A DNA stretch of 43,406 nt from Cellulomonas sp. HZM (GTDB lineage Bacteria > Actinomycetota > Actinomycetes > Actinomycetales > Cellulomonadaceae): NCBI RefSeq assembly GCF_000708885.1, contig NZ_JEOE01000022.1:1-43406 (forward strand). Direction: 5' to 3'. Shown here piece by piece: positions 17,088-25,919 of the stretch (position 1 is the first letter of the stretch; every line of letters begins with the position of its first letter). The translations under genes and the position numbers were made by a program. The notes beneath the pieces were generated by a model. The model worked only from the letters and a program-made list of their open reading frames with translations, made no database searches and was not told the origin of the DNA.

Positions 17088-19311
17088 CCCCGTAGGGCAG
17101 GTCGCGGCGCGTGCTGCCGCCCCCGGAGACGGTCACGACGGACGTCGCGACGACCGCGTCGTCGACCCGCACCGTGAGGGTGTACTCGCCCGCGGGCAGG
17201 TCGGCGAGCACGTACGTGCCCGCGCCGTGCGCGCCTGTCTGGGTGGTCGTGACCGCGCGCGTCGTCGGGCCGGTCGCGGTCACGGTCGCGCCGACGACCC
17301 CGCCGTCGGCGTCGCGCACGCGCCCGGTGACGGTCCCGACCGCCGACGACATCGTGACGTCGACGGGCGTCGCCGGGCCGGATGCGGGCACCGCGACGGG
17401 GAGCGTCACGGACGCGTACCCGGCCCGCTCGAACGTCAGCGTCACCGACGCACCGCCGGTGAGCCCGGTGAGCGTGAACGCGCCGACGTCGCCGGCCGTG
17501 AGGGTCGTCGTGCCGGTCCCGCCCGAGCCTCCGCCGACCGAGACGGTCACGCCCCCGATGCCCTTGCCCGTCGCGTCGCGCACGTGGCCCGTGACGGTCC
17601 CCGCCCCGCCGGCCATCGTCACAGCGAGGTCGCTGCGCTGCTCGCCCGCGGCGAGGTCGACGACGACCGTCGTCGGGCTGAACCCGTCCTTCGAGAACGT
17701 GAGCACGTACGTGCCGGGGGTCGGCAGGCCGGGCAGCACGAAGCGTCCGACCGAGCCGACCGTCGGCGTGCCGACCTCGAGCTTCTTGCCCCCGGACGTC
17801 GTCGTGACGGAGACGCCGCCGAGCGGTGCGCCGCCCGCGCTCACGGTCCCCGCGATCGAGCCGGTCCCCGCGCCGAGCCGCACGTCGAGCGCGAAGCGGT
17901 GCTGGCCGCCGAGCACGCGCTCGGTGGACGTCGTCGGCTGGTAGCCCTCGGCGGTGAACGTGAGCTCGTAGGTCCCGGGCGCGGGCAGGTCGGTGAACGT
18001 GTAGCCGCCGTCGGCGTCGGCCGTGGTGTCCCACGACTCGCCGGGGTCCGCGCCGCTCCACGCAGCCCGTGCGGTCACGGTCACGGGCACGTCGCCGTCG
18101 GCGTCGCCGACGTCGACCTTGCCGGACAGCGTCGCGTCGTGGCCGGTGATCGTGAGGTCGGCACCGCCCGTGACCTCGCGCGCGACCGCGGTGACCTCGC
18201 GCGCCGCCTGCTGCGTGCGCGCCGCGGGGTGCCAGACCGTGTCGTACCCGTCGGCCTTCACGCGCAGCAGGTACGGGCCCGGGAACAGCCCCGACATCGT
18301 GTACGTGCCGTCCGACTGCGTCGCGGCCGACGACACGGTGACGAGCCCGTCGCGCCCCTCGCGCAGCGCGACGACGGTGATGCGCCCGACGCCCGCGCCG
18401 TCGGCACGCCCGCGCACGGTCCCGGAGATCGTGGCGCCTACGCCCGCCGGCAGCGGACCGTCCTTGGCGAGCGCACCCGCGGGCGCGGCACCGGCCGCGT
18501 CGGTCCCGGTGCCCTGCTCCCCCGTCGCGTCGCTCGTCTCGAGCGCCGCGAAGAACGACGCCGGGGCGACCTTGGTGTACGGGTCCGCACCCAGCACCTG
18601 GCGCGTGCCGAGCAGGAACGCGAGCGCCCACGCGACGACGATCGCGAGCAGCACGAGCACCGTGACCAGCCCGCGGCTGAACGTCGAGCGCTGGCGCAGC
18701 ACCAGGTCCACGCCGTCGCTCGCCCCGGGCGCCTCGGCGAGCACCGTGACGGGCCGGTCCCGGTCGGAGCCGAGCAGCTGGCGCGGGCCGCGGACCAGCA
18801 CGGTCGTCGTCGCGACGTCACCCGCCGGGACCGTGAGCGTCGAGGGGGTGAGCGTCGTGCGGACCGTGCGGTCGCCGTCCGCGGCGCGCAGCGCGACGTC
18901 GAGCGGCACGTTGCCCTCGTTGCGGACCTGGACGGTGAACCCCGCGCGCCCGCGCGTGCGCACGAGCGAGGGCGTCGCGTCGAGGCGCACCGAGGGACGC
19001 GCGGGGACGACGATCTCGACGTCGTGGAACGCCTCGCGCGCGCCCGGCGCCCGGCCGGCCACGACGAACGTCACCGGGTACGTGCCCGAGGGGAACTGCT
19101 CGGGCACCCCGACCGTGAGCGTCACCGCGCCCGCGGCCTCGGGGAACAGCGCGAGCGCCTCCGGCTCGGCGCGCACGGTGGCGGTCGGGACGCCGAGCGC
19201 CCGCACCGACAGCTGCTCGATGACCTCGGAGGTGTTCACCACCTCGAGCGGGACGACGCCGGTGCCGCCGGGCGGCACGTCCAGCCGCTCGACGGTGCTG
19301 CTCACCCTCAC
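17080..19311 (-). CDS. Single-pass membrane protein with carboxypeptidase-regulatory-like repeats (paralogue 3)
   Basis: The product is 743 residues from the GTG that overlaps the DUF4255 stop by four bases; longer upstream reading is out-of-frame shadow. Residues 1-200 have two Ig-like domains (LEVVNTSEVIEQLSVRALG; VQVRNEGNVPLDV). FSRG precedes the TM helix at ~213-236 (VTVLVLLAIVVAWALAFLL). The remainder is an extracellular array of carboxypeptidase regulatory-like modules (GTYTMSGLFPGPYLLRVKAD, GAGTYVLADLPAGEYTLTV). Two motifs shared with paralogue 2 (LFPE..G and FSRG before the helix) show they arose by duplication. Direct coupling to the cap gene argues for a role with the particle, most simply membrane attachment of the eCIS; that is inference. 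Confidence 0.87.
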   Translation of the reverse strand: MRVSSTVERLDVPPGGTGVVPLEVVNTSEVIEQLSVRALGVPTATVRAEPEALALFPEAAGAVTLTVGVPEQFPSGTYPVTFVVAGRAPGAREAFHDVEIVVPARPSVRLDATPSLVRTRGRAGFTVQVRNEGNVPLDVALRAADGDRTVRTTLTPSTLTVPAGDVATTTVLVRGPRQLLGSDRDRPVTVLAEAPGASDGVDLVLRQRSTFSRGLVTVLVLLAIVVAWALAFLLGTRQVLGADPYTKVAPASFFAALETSDATGEQGTGTDAAGAAPAGALAKDGPLPAGVGATISGTVRGRADGAGVGRITVVALREGRDGLVTVSSAATQSDGTYTMSGLFPGPYLLRVKADGYDTVWHPAARTQQAAREVTAVAREVTGGADLTITGHDATLSGKVDVGDADGDVPVTVTARAAWSGADPGESWDTTADADGGYTFTDLPAPGTYELTFTAEGYQPTTSTERVLGGQHRFALDVRLGAGTGSIAGTVSAGGAPLGGVSVTTTSGGKKLEVGTPTVGSVGRFVLPGLPTPGTYVLTFSKDGFSPTTVVVDLAAGEQRSDLAVTMAGGAGTVTGHVRDATGKGIGGVTVSVGGGSGGTGTTTLTAGDVGAFTLTGLTGGASVTLTFERAGYASVTLPVAVPASGPATPVDVTMSSAVGTVTGRVRDADGGVVGATVTATGPTTRAVTTTQTGAHGAGTYVLADLPAGEYTLTVRVDDAVVATSVVTVSGGGSTRRDLPYGGG

Positions 19312-19871
19312 GGGCGGCCCAGCCTGCCGAGGACGGGCTCCACGCCGGTGACCTCCGGCGGCGCGGTCTGCCAGTCGTACGCGTCGGCGGCCACCGTCAC
19401 GGTGAGCGTGAACGACGCCTTGAGCGAGCCGCCGAGCGACGACCACAGCTCACGCGGACGGTTGAGCTCGTCGGCCGCGAGCGCGAGCTGCACGGGCGAC
19501 GCGGGCGGCCGCGCGAGGTGCTCGGCGGGCAGCACCTGGTGCGCGATGAGGCGCGTGAGGACGTCGCCGAGCAGGCCGTGCTCGTCCCGCGGCGACCCCG
19601 CCCACGCGCTGACGAGGTAGCTCAGCTCGACCATCGGGAGCGGGAACCGGCGCTCGGTGGTGCCGTCGGCCGCGGTGCGCACCTGTGCCGGGCGCGGCGG
19701 CTGCGGGCTGCGGCTCACGCGGTACAGGAACAGGTTCACGGTGAGGCGGTTGACCTGCGCGGACCACGTGCTCGACGGGGCGTCGAACGACACGTCGCCC
19801 TCGTCGACGGCGAGCGGCAAGGAGGCGCGCAGGAGGCGTTCCAGACCGTCGTCGATCGTGGGGATCAGCAC
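19308..19871 (-). CDS. DUF4255 tail-terminator/cap protein (Afp16/Pvc16 N-terminal-like)
   Basis: The 187-residue protein fits the DUF4255 (Pvc16_N) family: LIPTIDDGLERLLR at the start, VNRLTVNLFLYRV and LPMVELSYLVSAWA in the middle, followed by LLGDVLTRLIAHQVL and a strand-rich tail ending in VTGVEPVLGRLGRP. Family members terminate tube and sheath assembly at the distal end of eCIS particles. The GTG at 19871 was chosen because the family starts there and a GAGAGGGGAG site lies upstream; longer reading frame upstream is shadow of the ATPase gene. It heads an operon with the three membrane paralogues, which ties those proteins to the particle genes. Confidence 0.92.
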   Translation of the reverse strand: MLIPTIDDGLERLLRASLPLAVDEGDVSFDAPSSTWSAQVNRLTVNLFLYRVSRSPQPPRPAQVRTAADGTTERRFPLPMVELSYLVSAWAGSPRDEHGLLGDVLTRLIAHQVLPAEHLARPPASPVQLALAADELNRPRELWSSLGGSLKASFTLTVTVAADAYDWQTAPPEVTGVEPVLGRLGRP

Positions 19872-19957
19872 GTGGTGCGCTCCCCTCTCGTCCTGCGCGC
19901 GCGAACTGCGCCCGGCCGGGCCGGGTCGTCTGACGCTAGGCAAGGCGGTCCGGGACG

Positions 19958-19975
19958 GGCATCGGTAATCGCTAC
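19958..19975 (-). promoter_or_regulatory. 18-base motif upstream of the DUF4255 operon (copy 1)
   Basis: Read on the minus strand, this motif (GTAGCGATTACCGATGCC) differs by one base from a plus-strand copy at 22029-22046. It also forms an inverted repeat, TCGGTA/TACCGA, at 19962-19978. Its end lies 86 bases before the DUF4255 start and it sits in the 220-base divergent gap shared with the ATPase gene, so it could affect both. A promoter element or operator is inference. Confidence 0.4.
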
Positions 19976-20091
19976 CGAAGTTGTGCGCGCGCGGTTCCGC
20001 GGGGGTCGGCGAGGCGGCATGATCGGCCCGACGCGGCGACCCGCGTGACCAGCGTGACCAGGCGTGACTCAGGACTGCGGCGAGGACGGGC

Positions 20092-22032
20092 ATGACGACG
20101 AGCGGGACCGGGCAGCGCGTGCGCGCGGCCGTGGCGCACGCCGTGCACCGCCGTCTCGAGCTGCCGGCGTGGCCCGCGGCCGACGCCGCGACCGCCGCGC
20201 TCGGCGCTCTCGAGCAGGACGCCGGTGGGCTCGCGGACGCGGATGCCGCGCTCGACGAGGTCGCCGACCTGTTCGGCCTCGACGTGCACACCGCGGCGCT
20301 GCTGGGGGTCGCGCAGCTCGCGGAGGTGCACCCGTCCGGGCACGTGCTCACGGGTCTGCTCTCGGGGGACCCCGCGGCGGGCCGCCCCACGGTCGCGCTC
20401 GGGCTCGAGCTCGCGGGCCTCCCGGTGGGCGACGCCCGCGCCCGCACGCTGCTCGACGACGCGGGGCCCCTGCGCCGCACGGGCCTGCTCGACGTCGACG
20501 GCGACGAACCCCTGCCCGCCCGCCGCCTGCGCCTGCCGGACCGCCCCGCCGCGAGGCTGCTCGGCGTCACGGCGACCCCGCCTGCGCTCGACCGGCTCCT
20601 GCTCGACCCCGTGCCGGCCGAGGCACCCGGTGCGGCGGAGGTCGCCGCGGCGCTGCGGGCCGGCGAGCAGCTCGTGTGGGTCCACGCACCGCTCGGCACG
20701 GCCGGCACCGCGGTGGCCGTCGCCGCGTGCCGTGAGCTCGACGTCGACGTCCTGGTCGCGGACCTCGAGCGGCTGCCCGTCACGCCGACTGCGCCGCTCG
20801 ACCCCCTCGTGGTGCGGGACGCGGTGCGCGCGCTCGCCCTGGAGGCGGGGCTGGCCGGTGCGGTGCTCGTGCTCGCGGGCGCGCACCTCGCCGGGCCGCA
20901 CCTCGTCGAGCTGGACCGCGCCGTGGTGCCGGTGGTGGCCGTGGGCCGCACCGCGTGGGCCGCGCACTGGGGTCTGCCGCTGCCCGCCGCGGTCGCCGCC
21001 GGCCGGCTCACCACCGCGGCGCGCGGCGAGCAGTGGGAGCGCATGCTCGGCGCCGGTGTCGCGACGCGTGACGTGCTCGCGCTGCGGCTCACGCCCGAGC
21101 AGATCGACGCCGTGGCGCGCCGTGCGCTGCGCGACGCCGCGGCCGACGGTCGGCCCCGCCCGGACGGTCCGACGCTGCGCGCGGCCGCGCGGCGGCTGTC
21201 GAGCAGCGGCTCGGCGCGTGTGCGCTCGTCGTCCGGTCCGGGCGCGACGCTCGACGACCTCGTGCTGCCCCCGCACACGCGGGGCGAGGTCGAGCGCCTC
21301 GTCGGCTGGGTGCGCGACCGCGACGACGTGCTCGCGCTCGGCGACCTGCACGGCAAGGGCGGCAAGGGCACGGGCATCTCGGCGCTGTTCTCGGGCAGCC
21401 CCGGCACGGGCAAGACGCTCGCCGCGCACGTCGTCGCCGACTCCCTGGGCGCCGACCTCTACCAGGTGGACCTGTCCGCGGTCGTCGACAAGTACATCGG
21501 CGAGACCGAGAAGAACCTCGAACGCGTCTTCGCGCACGCCGAGTCGCTCGGCGCCGTGCTGTTCTTCGACGAGGCGGACTCGCTGTTCGGCAGCCGCTCC
21601 GCGGTCAACGACGCGCGCGACCGGTACGCCAACCAGGAGGTCTCCTACCTCCTGCAGCGCATGGAGGCGTCGGAGGGCGTGACGATCCTCGCGACGAACC
21701 TGCGCGGCAACCTCGACCCCGCCTTCGCGCGGCGGCTGCACTTCATGGTCCACTTCCCCGACCCCGACGAGGCGACGCGCGCCCGGCTGTGGACGCACCA
21801 CCTGGCCCAGCTCCCGACCACCGACGCGCAGGACCCGCCCGACGTCGACCTGCTCGCGCGCTCGCTCGAGCTCGCGGGGGGCGACATCCGCAACATCGTC
21901 CTGGCCTCGGCCTACGACGCGGTCGCGCAGCGCCGCCCCGTCGCGATGCGCGACCTGCGGCTCGCGGCGAACCGCGAGATGGCGAAGCTGGGGCGGCGCG
22001 TGGCGCACCCCGACTGGGACGCAGCTGCGTAG
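20092..22032 (+). CDS. AAA+ ATPase of the eCIS locus (Afp15/Cis15-like)
   Basis: This 646-residue protein carries a C-terminal AAA+ module: Walker A GSPGTGKT at 435-442, Walker B VLFFDEAD at 489-496, a sensor-1-like ATNLRGNLD, and FARRL as likely arginine-finger region. The N-terminal ~400 residues are an Ala/Leu-rich region typical of Afp15-type proteins. In eCIS the ATPase is needed for assembly, though its exact target is not settled. It reads divergently from the DUF4255 operon across a 220-base gap with a plausible purine-rich site (GAGGACGGG) before ATG 20092. The stop lies at the motif shared with copy 1, and the DUF4157 gene follows. Confidence 0.93.
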   Translation: MTTSGTGQRVRAAVAHAVHRRLELPAWPAADAATAALGALEQDAGGLADADAALDEVADLFGLDVHTAALLGVAQLAEVHPSGHVLTGLLSGDPAAGRPTVALGLELAGLPVGDARARTLLDDAGPLRRTGLLDVDGDEPLPARRLRLPDRPAARLLGVTATPPALDRLLLDPVPAEAPGAAEVAAALRAGEQLVWVHAPLGTAGTAVAVAACRELDVDVLVADLERLPVTPTAPLDPLVVRDAVRALALEAGLAGAVLVLAGAHLAGPHLVELDRAVVPVVAVGRTAWAAHWGLPLPAAVAAGRLTTAARGEQWERMLGAGVATRDVLALRLTPEQIDAVARRALRDAAADGRPRPDGPTLRAAARRLSSSGSARVRSSSGPGATLDDLVLPPHTRGEVERLVGWVRDRDDVLALGDLHGKGGKGTGISALFSGSPGTGKTLAAHVVADSLGADLYQVDLSAVVDKYIGETEKNLERVFAHAESLGAVLFFDEADSLFGSRSAVNDARDRYANQEVSYLLQRMEASEGVTILATNLRGNLDPAFARRLHFMVHFPDPDEATRARLWTHHLAQLPTTDAQDPPDVDLLARSLELAGGDIRNIVLASAYDAVAQRRPVAMRDLRLAANREMAKLGRRVAHPDWDAAA

Positions 22033-22046
22033 CGATTGCCGATGCC
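22029..22046 (+). promoter_or_regulatory. 18-base motif upstream of the DUF4157 gene (copy 2)
   Basis: GTAGCGATTGCCGATGCC overlaps the stop codon of the ATPase gene and ends 82 bases before the DUF4157 start, almost the same distance as copy 1 from the DUF4255 start (86 bases). 17 of 18 bases agree between copies. I infer a shared promoter or operator; the GCCGAT core resembles the -10 of sigma-28/WhiG promoters, but no TAAA -35 is present. Confidence 0.4.
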
Positions 22047-22128
22047 ACCGGCCGTGCCGCAGGTCAGGCTGGGCCTGAGCGGCAGCGCATCCTCGCGCGC
22101 CCGCCCGCGTGACTCCCGGAGGCCCCGC

Positions 22129-25100
22129 ATGAGCTCGCACCACGCACGCGTCCCCGTCCCGGCCGCCGCCGCCCCGGACCGGGCCGCGGCACCGGACACG
22201 GTCCGGCGCGCCCCCGCCGCCGGGCTCGCACCTGCCCCGGTGAGCGGGCTCACCGGGGGCCTGACGGTCGGGCACGCGGCGGACCCCGCGGAGCATGCGG
22301 CCGACGCGCTCGCCGACGTCGCGCTCGACCGGCTGCGGCGCAGCGAGGGCGACGAGGACGCAGCAGCTCCCGGCGCGGGCCCCGACACCGACGCGCACCG
22401 GCACGACCCCGGGTGCGGCCACCTGCGGCGCTCGCCCGCCGCCGCCCCGGAAGCGGCCCCGGGCTCGCTCGTCGGGCTCGAGGGCGGTGACCTCGACGCC
22501 ACGACGACCGCACGCATCGAGGCGCGCCGCGGCTCCGGCGCGCCGCTGCCCGGAGCGGTGCGACGCCGCATGGAGACCGCGTTCGGCACGGGCCTGGGCC
22601 ACGTGCGCGTGCACGACGGGCCCGAGGCGGCGGGGCTGTCCGCGGCCGTCTCCGCCGAGGCGTTCACGACAGGCTCGGACATCTTCTTCGGCGCCGGTCG
22701 GTTCGCACCCGACTCGCCCGGCGGCGAGCGTGTGCTCGCGCACGAGATCGCGCACGTCGTGCAGGAGGGCCCCGCGATCCGCCGCTGGCCGTGGAGCAAG
22801 AAGCTCACGCCGGACGAGCAGGCCGCCAAGGACCGCAAGAAGAAGGAGCAGGACGACAAGGCGCGCGCGGTCAAGCAGAGCAAGAAGACCGAGAAGACCG
22901 AGAAGGCCGAGCTCGCCAGCTCCCGCGAGACGGGCGTGCAGGGCCGCGAGCAGATGAAGGACGACCTGTACGCGGAGGGCAGGACCGAGGCGGGCGAGCT
23001 CACGCACTCGCGCGACGACGGCGACTTCTCGAAGATGACGTCCGGCGCGGGCGCCGACATGACCAACATGTACCTGCTGCTCGACAAGGCCCGCGCGCGC
23101 GAGGTCGAGGTCTTCGCCGAGATGCAGGACAAGAAGCTCGGCGGATCCGACGCGCAGCGGGCCAAGCTCGCCTACAAGCAGGTGTACTTCGTGGAGTTCC
23201 CGCAGCTCACGCACGTGCGCCCGGCGCGGGAGACCGACGCGGAGGTGCTCGTCGCGCAGGTCCGCCAGGTGCGCGGCGAGGCCCAGGCGGGCGCGACCGC
23301 GGCCGAGCAGGACGCGGCCGTCGTCAAGGAGCGCATGCTGCCCAAGAAGGTCGAGAAGCTGTACGACCGCATGGTCGTCGTCCGTGACGAGCTCATGGAC
23401 GCCGACGAGGACGCGAGCGAGTTCCTGGCGATGGAGGAGGCTCGCGAGAAGGTGCTCGCGACCGTGCCGGCGAAGGAGCTCGGCGACCTCCCGCCCAAGG
23501 ACGGCCCGCTCGACCAGGCGGCGTGGGCCGCCGCGGTCACGCGTGGCGAGGCACGCAAGCGGCAGAGCGACCGCGACGCGGCGAACGCGCAGGCGAACCT
23601 CGCGCTCCTCGACCCGACGCAGCGCATCGGGCCGCAGCAGCAGTCCGACCCCGTCGGCAAGAGCGCCGGTGAGGCGATGGAGAAGGTCGGCACGTACGGC
23701 GGCTACGGCCTCACCGCGATCGACAAGGTCGGCGGCGGCATCGCCAAGAAGGTCGGCGGGAAGAAGGACAAGGAGCTGCAGAAGAACCTCCCGAAGGAGA
23801 AGGACGACGGCCCGAGCTCGCCGGTGCCCTCCGCGGTCGACCGGCTCGGCGTCGGCGAGGCGTACGTGGCGGGCGCGAAGGCCGACCAGCAGCTCAAGAA
23901 GAACCAGCGCTCGGAGCCCGACAAGAAGGACCTGCCGACGTCGGACGCGACGAAGGCCGCGGAGGGCATCGGCAACGTCGTCTCGATCCTGCGGTCGCTC
24001 GTCTCGGCCGTGCAGTCGGCGATCGGCATGGCGCAGCAGATCGAGGCGTCGTGGAAGACCAACGACCCGTACGAGGGGCTCAAGGCCGCCAAGTCGGGCG
24101 CGTCGTCGCTCAGCAGCCTCGTCGACGGTGCGAAGCAGGCCGCGAACCTCGCCAAGACGATCGACTCGGGGGTCGCGTCCGGCGTGAAGTCGGTCATCCC
24201 CGGGCTCGACATCGCGAGCTCGGCGATCGCGATGGTCAGCGGCATCACCGACGTCGCGACGAGCGCGATGCGTCAGCACGAGACGGACGACGCGATGTTC
24301 GAGGCCCGTGCGGGCTCGACCGACAAGGTCAACGTGATGGTGTACCCGCTCATGCAGGTCTCCCAGACGTACACCAAGCAGCTCGAGAAGAACTCGTGGT
24401 CGCTCGGGTCGTCGGTGCTCGACTTCAGCCTCTCGATCGCCCAGGTCGCGAGCGCGGGCGGCTTCGGCATCCCCGCCGCGATCAAGGCGTCGGCGGCCGT
24501 CGTCGACAAGCTGCACTCGCTCGGGCACTACATCGCGGACAAGGTGCTCGCGACGCAGGCGAAGCGGGCCGAGAAGGAGTCGGCCGTCCAGCACCTCGAG
24601 GGCGCCGCGGAGAACGAGCTCAAGAAGCACCCGAAGATGGCGGTCGACGGCATCGTGCTGCGCGCCGCCAAGGGCGACAAGGTCGCGCTCGGCTTCCTGG
24701 CGAACTACCGGATCGACGGCAAGCCGATCACGCAGGACTTCGTCGCGCAGATCAAGCCCAAGCCGGTCGGGCCGGGGGGCGGCGACGGGCAGATGACGTC
24801 CGACGACGGCCTCCTGCTGCGCATTCGCGAGGTGGTCCTGGCCGGGATGGACGTGTCCGCGGACCCGCAGGGCGTGTTCGACGACCTGCAGTCCCAGCTC
24901 GACGAGGTCACCGGCAAGGGCAAGGGCCTCAAGGACGCGTGGGCGGAGTCGGGCGCGCTGCGCGACAAGCGCAACGAGCTCGGCTCGTCGGGCGGCCTCG
25001 GCGCGAACACCAAGGGCGACCGCGGCATCTTCTGGCAGCTGCGCATGACCTTGTCCGGGGACAAGCGGCAGAAGCTCAAGAACCGCACGCAGGCGTACAC

Positions 25101-25374
25101 CGAGGGCGTCGAGGCGCTCCCGCAGGGTGTCGCGTGCGCGGTCGGCTCGCACGAGCTGAAGCTCGACGCGAGCCCGGTCGAGATGAAGGACTTCGTCACC
25201 GCGCTCACCGAGCAGGAGATCGAGGCCGAGCTGGGGCGCACGCCGCGGCGCAACGGCCCCGAGTGGATCGCGTTCCTGCGTGACGCGCTCAAGGAGAAGA
25301 AGGCCGCCGCCAAGGCGTCCGCGCCCACGGGCCGTGCACGCAGCAACGCGGTCACGACGAGGCCCGGCTCGTGA
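22129..25374 (+). CDS. DUF4157-domain protein, candidate eCIS cargo/effector
   Basis: From ATG 22129 (preceded by GGAGG) the product has 1081 residues. After an Ala/Pro/His-rich leader, residues ~148-215 form a DUF4157 domain: LGHVRVHDGPEA, FTTGSDIFFGAG and the metalloprotease-like HEIAHVVQ at 205-212. A Lys/Glu-rich charged segment (~220-260) and long helical regions follow, with three moderately hydrophobic stretches near residues 615-640, 685-710 and 755-805. No known toxin domain is recognisable in the C-terminal half. DUF4157 is a hallmark of eCIS-associated proteins and is found at the N-terminus of many putative effectors. The gene directly follows the ATPase and overlaps the chaperone-like gene by four bases. 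Cargo function is inferred from context; a structural role in the tube lumen is possible. Confidence 0.85.
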   Translation: MSSHHARVPVPAAAAPDRAAAPDTVRRAPAAGLAPAPVSGLTGGLTVGHAADPAEHAADALADVALDRLRRSEGDEDAAAPGAGPDTDAHRHDPGCGHLRRSPAAAPEAAPGSLVGLEGGDLDATTTARIEARRGSGAPLPGAVRRRMETAFGTGLGHVRVHDGPEAAGLSAAVSAEAFTTGSDIFFGAGRFAPDSPGGERVLAHEIAHVVQEGPAIRRWPWSKKLTPDEQAAKDRKKKEQDDKARAVKQSKKTEKTEKAELASSRETGVQGREQMKDDLYAEGRTEAGELTHSRDDGDFSKMTSGAGADMTNMYLLLDKARAREVEVFAEMQDKKLGGSDAQRAKLAYKQVYFVEFPQLTHVRPARETDAEVLVAQVRQVRGEAQAGATAAEQDAAVVKERMLPKKVEKLYDRMVVVRDELMDADEDASEFLAMEEAREKVLATVPAKELGDLPPKDGPLDQAAWAAAVTRGEARKRQSDRDAANAQANLALLDPTQRIGPQQQSDPVGKSAGEAMEKVGTYGGYGLTAIDKVGGGIAKKVGGKKDKELQKNLPKEKDDGPSSPVPSAVDRLGVGEAYVAGAKADQQLKKNQRSEPDKKDLPTSDATKAAEGIGNVVSILRSLVSAVQSAIGMAQQIEASWKTNDPYEGLKAAKSGASSLSSLVDGAKQAANLAKTIDSGVASGVKSVIPGLDIASSAIAMVSGITDVATSAMRQHETDDAMFEARAGSTDKVNVMVYPLMQVSQTYTKQLEKNSWSLGSSVLDFSLSIAQVASAGGFGIPAAIKASAAVVDKLHSLGHYIADKVLATQAKRAEKESAVQHLEGAAENELKKHPKMAVDGIVLRAAKGDKVALGFLANYRIDGKPITQDFVAQIKPKPVGPGGGDGQMTSDDGLLLRIREVVLAGMDVSADPQGVFDDLQSQLDEVTGKGKGLKDAWAESGALRDKRNELGSSGGLGANTKGDRGIFWQLRMTLSGDKRQKLKNRTQAYTEGVEALPQGVACAVGSHELKLDASPVEMKDFVTALTEQEIEAELGRTPRRNGPEWIAFLRDALKEKKAAAKASAPTGRARSNAVTTRPGS

Positions 25375-25916
25375 GCGGGCTCCCGGACGAGGTCACCCCC
25401 GACGACCTGTTCCTCGCCGACGTCGCCGCGGCGCTCGCGGCCGGTGGCCGGGACGTGCAGGTCGACCCCGACGCGTGCACGGTCGACGTCTCGTCGGTCG
25501 TCGGCGTGGGTCGCGTGCTCGCCGTCGTGCGGACCGCCGCTCGCTCCGTGACGCTCTACGCGCTGCACGCCGCGACGGTGCCGGCGGCCCGGCGGGCAGC
25601 GGCGGGCGAGCTCGTCGTGCGCGCGACGGGCGACCTGTTCGTCGCCGCGCTCGAGCTCGACCCGGCCTCGGGCGCCGTCTCGGCACGGCACGCGCTCGCG
25701 CTCGGCCCGCTCGACGTGCCCGACGAGGCACTCGCGGCGCTGCTCGCGACCGCGCTCGACGAGGTCGAGTCCGCGCTGGTGCGCTACGCGCCCGCGATCG
25801 ACGCGGTCGCCGACGGTGCCGACGCGGCGACCGCGGCCCGCGCGGTGCTGCACGCGGACCTCGACGACCTCACGGCCGCGGTCGACGACCTGCGCGCCCG
25901 GGTCGGCGAGGCGTAG
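25371..25916 (+). CDS. YbjN/T3SS-chaperone-like protein, candidate cargo chaperone
   Basis: The 181-residue acidic protein starts at a GTG that overlaps the DUF4157 stop (GTGA). The pattern of an N-terminal short helix, a central antiparallel sheet (VGRVLAVVRTAARSVTLYAL; FVAALELDPASGAVSARHAL) and a helix-rich C-terminal half (ALLATALDEVESALVRYAPAI) resembles the YbjN family, whose fold matches type III secretion chaperones. I base this on secondary-structure pattern, not a strong motif, so it is uncertain. Coupled translation with the large DUF4157 protein is what would be expected of a dedicated chaperone. Confidence 0.6.
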   Translation: MSGLPDEVTPDDLFLADVAAALAAGGRDVQVDPDACTVDVSSVVGVGRVLAVVRTAARSVTLYALHAATVPAARRAAAGELVVRATGDLFVAALELDPASGAVSARHALALGPLDVPDEALAALLATALDEVESALVRYAPAIDAVADGADAATAARAVLHADLDDLTAAVDDLRARVGEA

Positions 25917-25919
25917 CGC

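Noticed and set aside
22741..22764. Active metalloprotease (HEIAHVVQ)
   Set aside because: DUF4157 domains keep an HExxH-like motif but are not established proteases; the domain is short and used here as an eCIS marker only.
19972..25152. A minus-strand open frame of 1726 codons opposite the ATPase and DUF4157 genes
   Set aside because: It is antisense shadow of two genes with clear AAA+ and DUF4157 motifs; long stop-free antisense frames are expected at this GC content.
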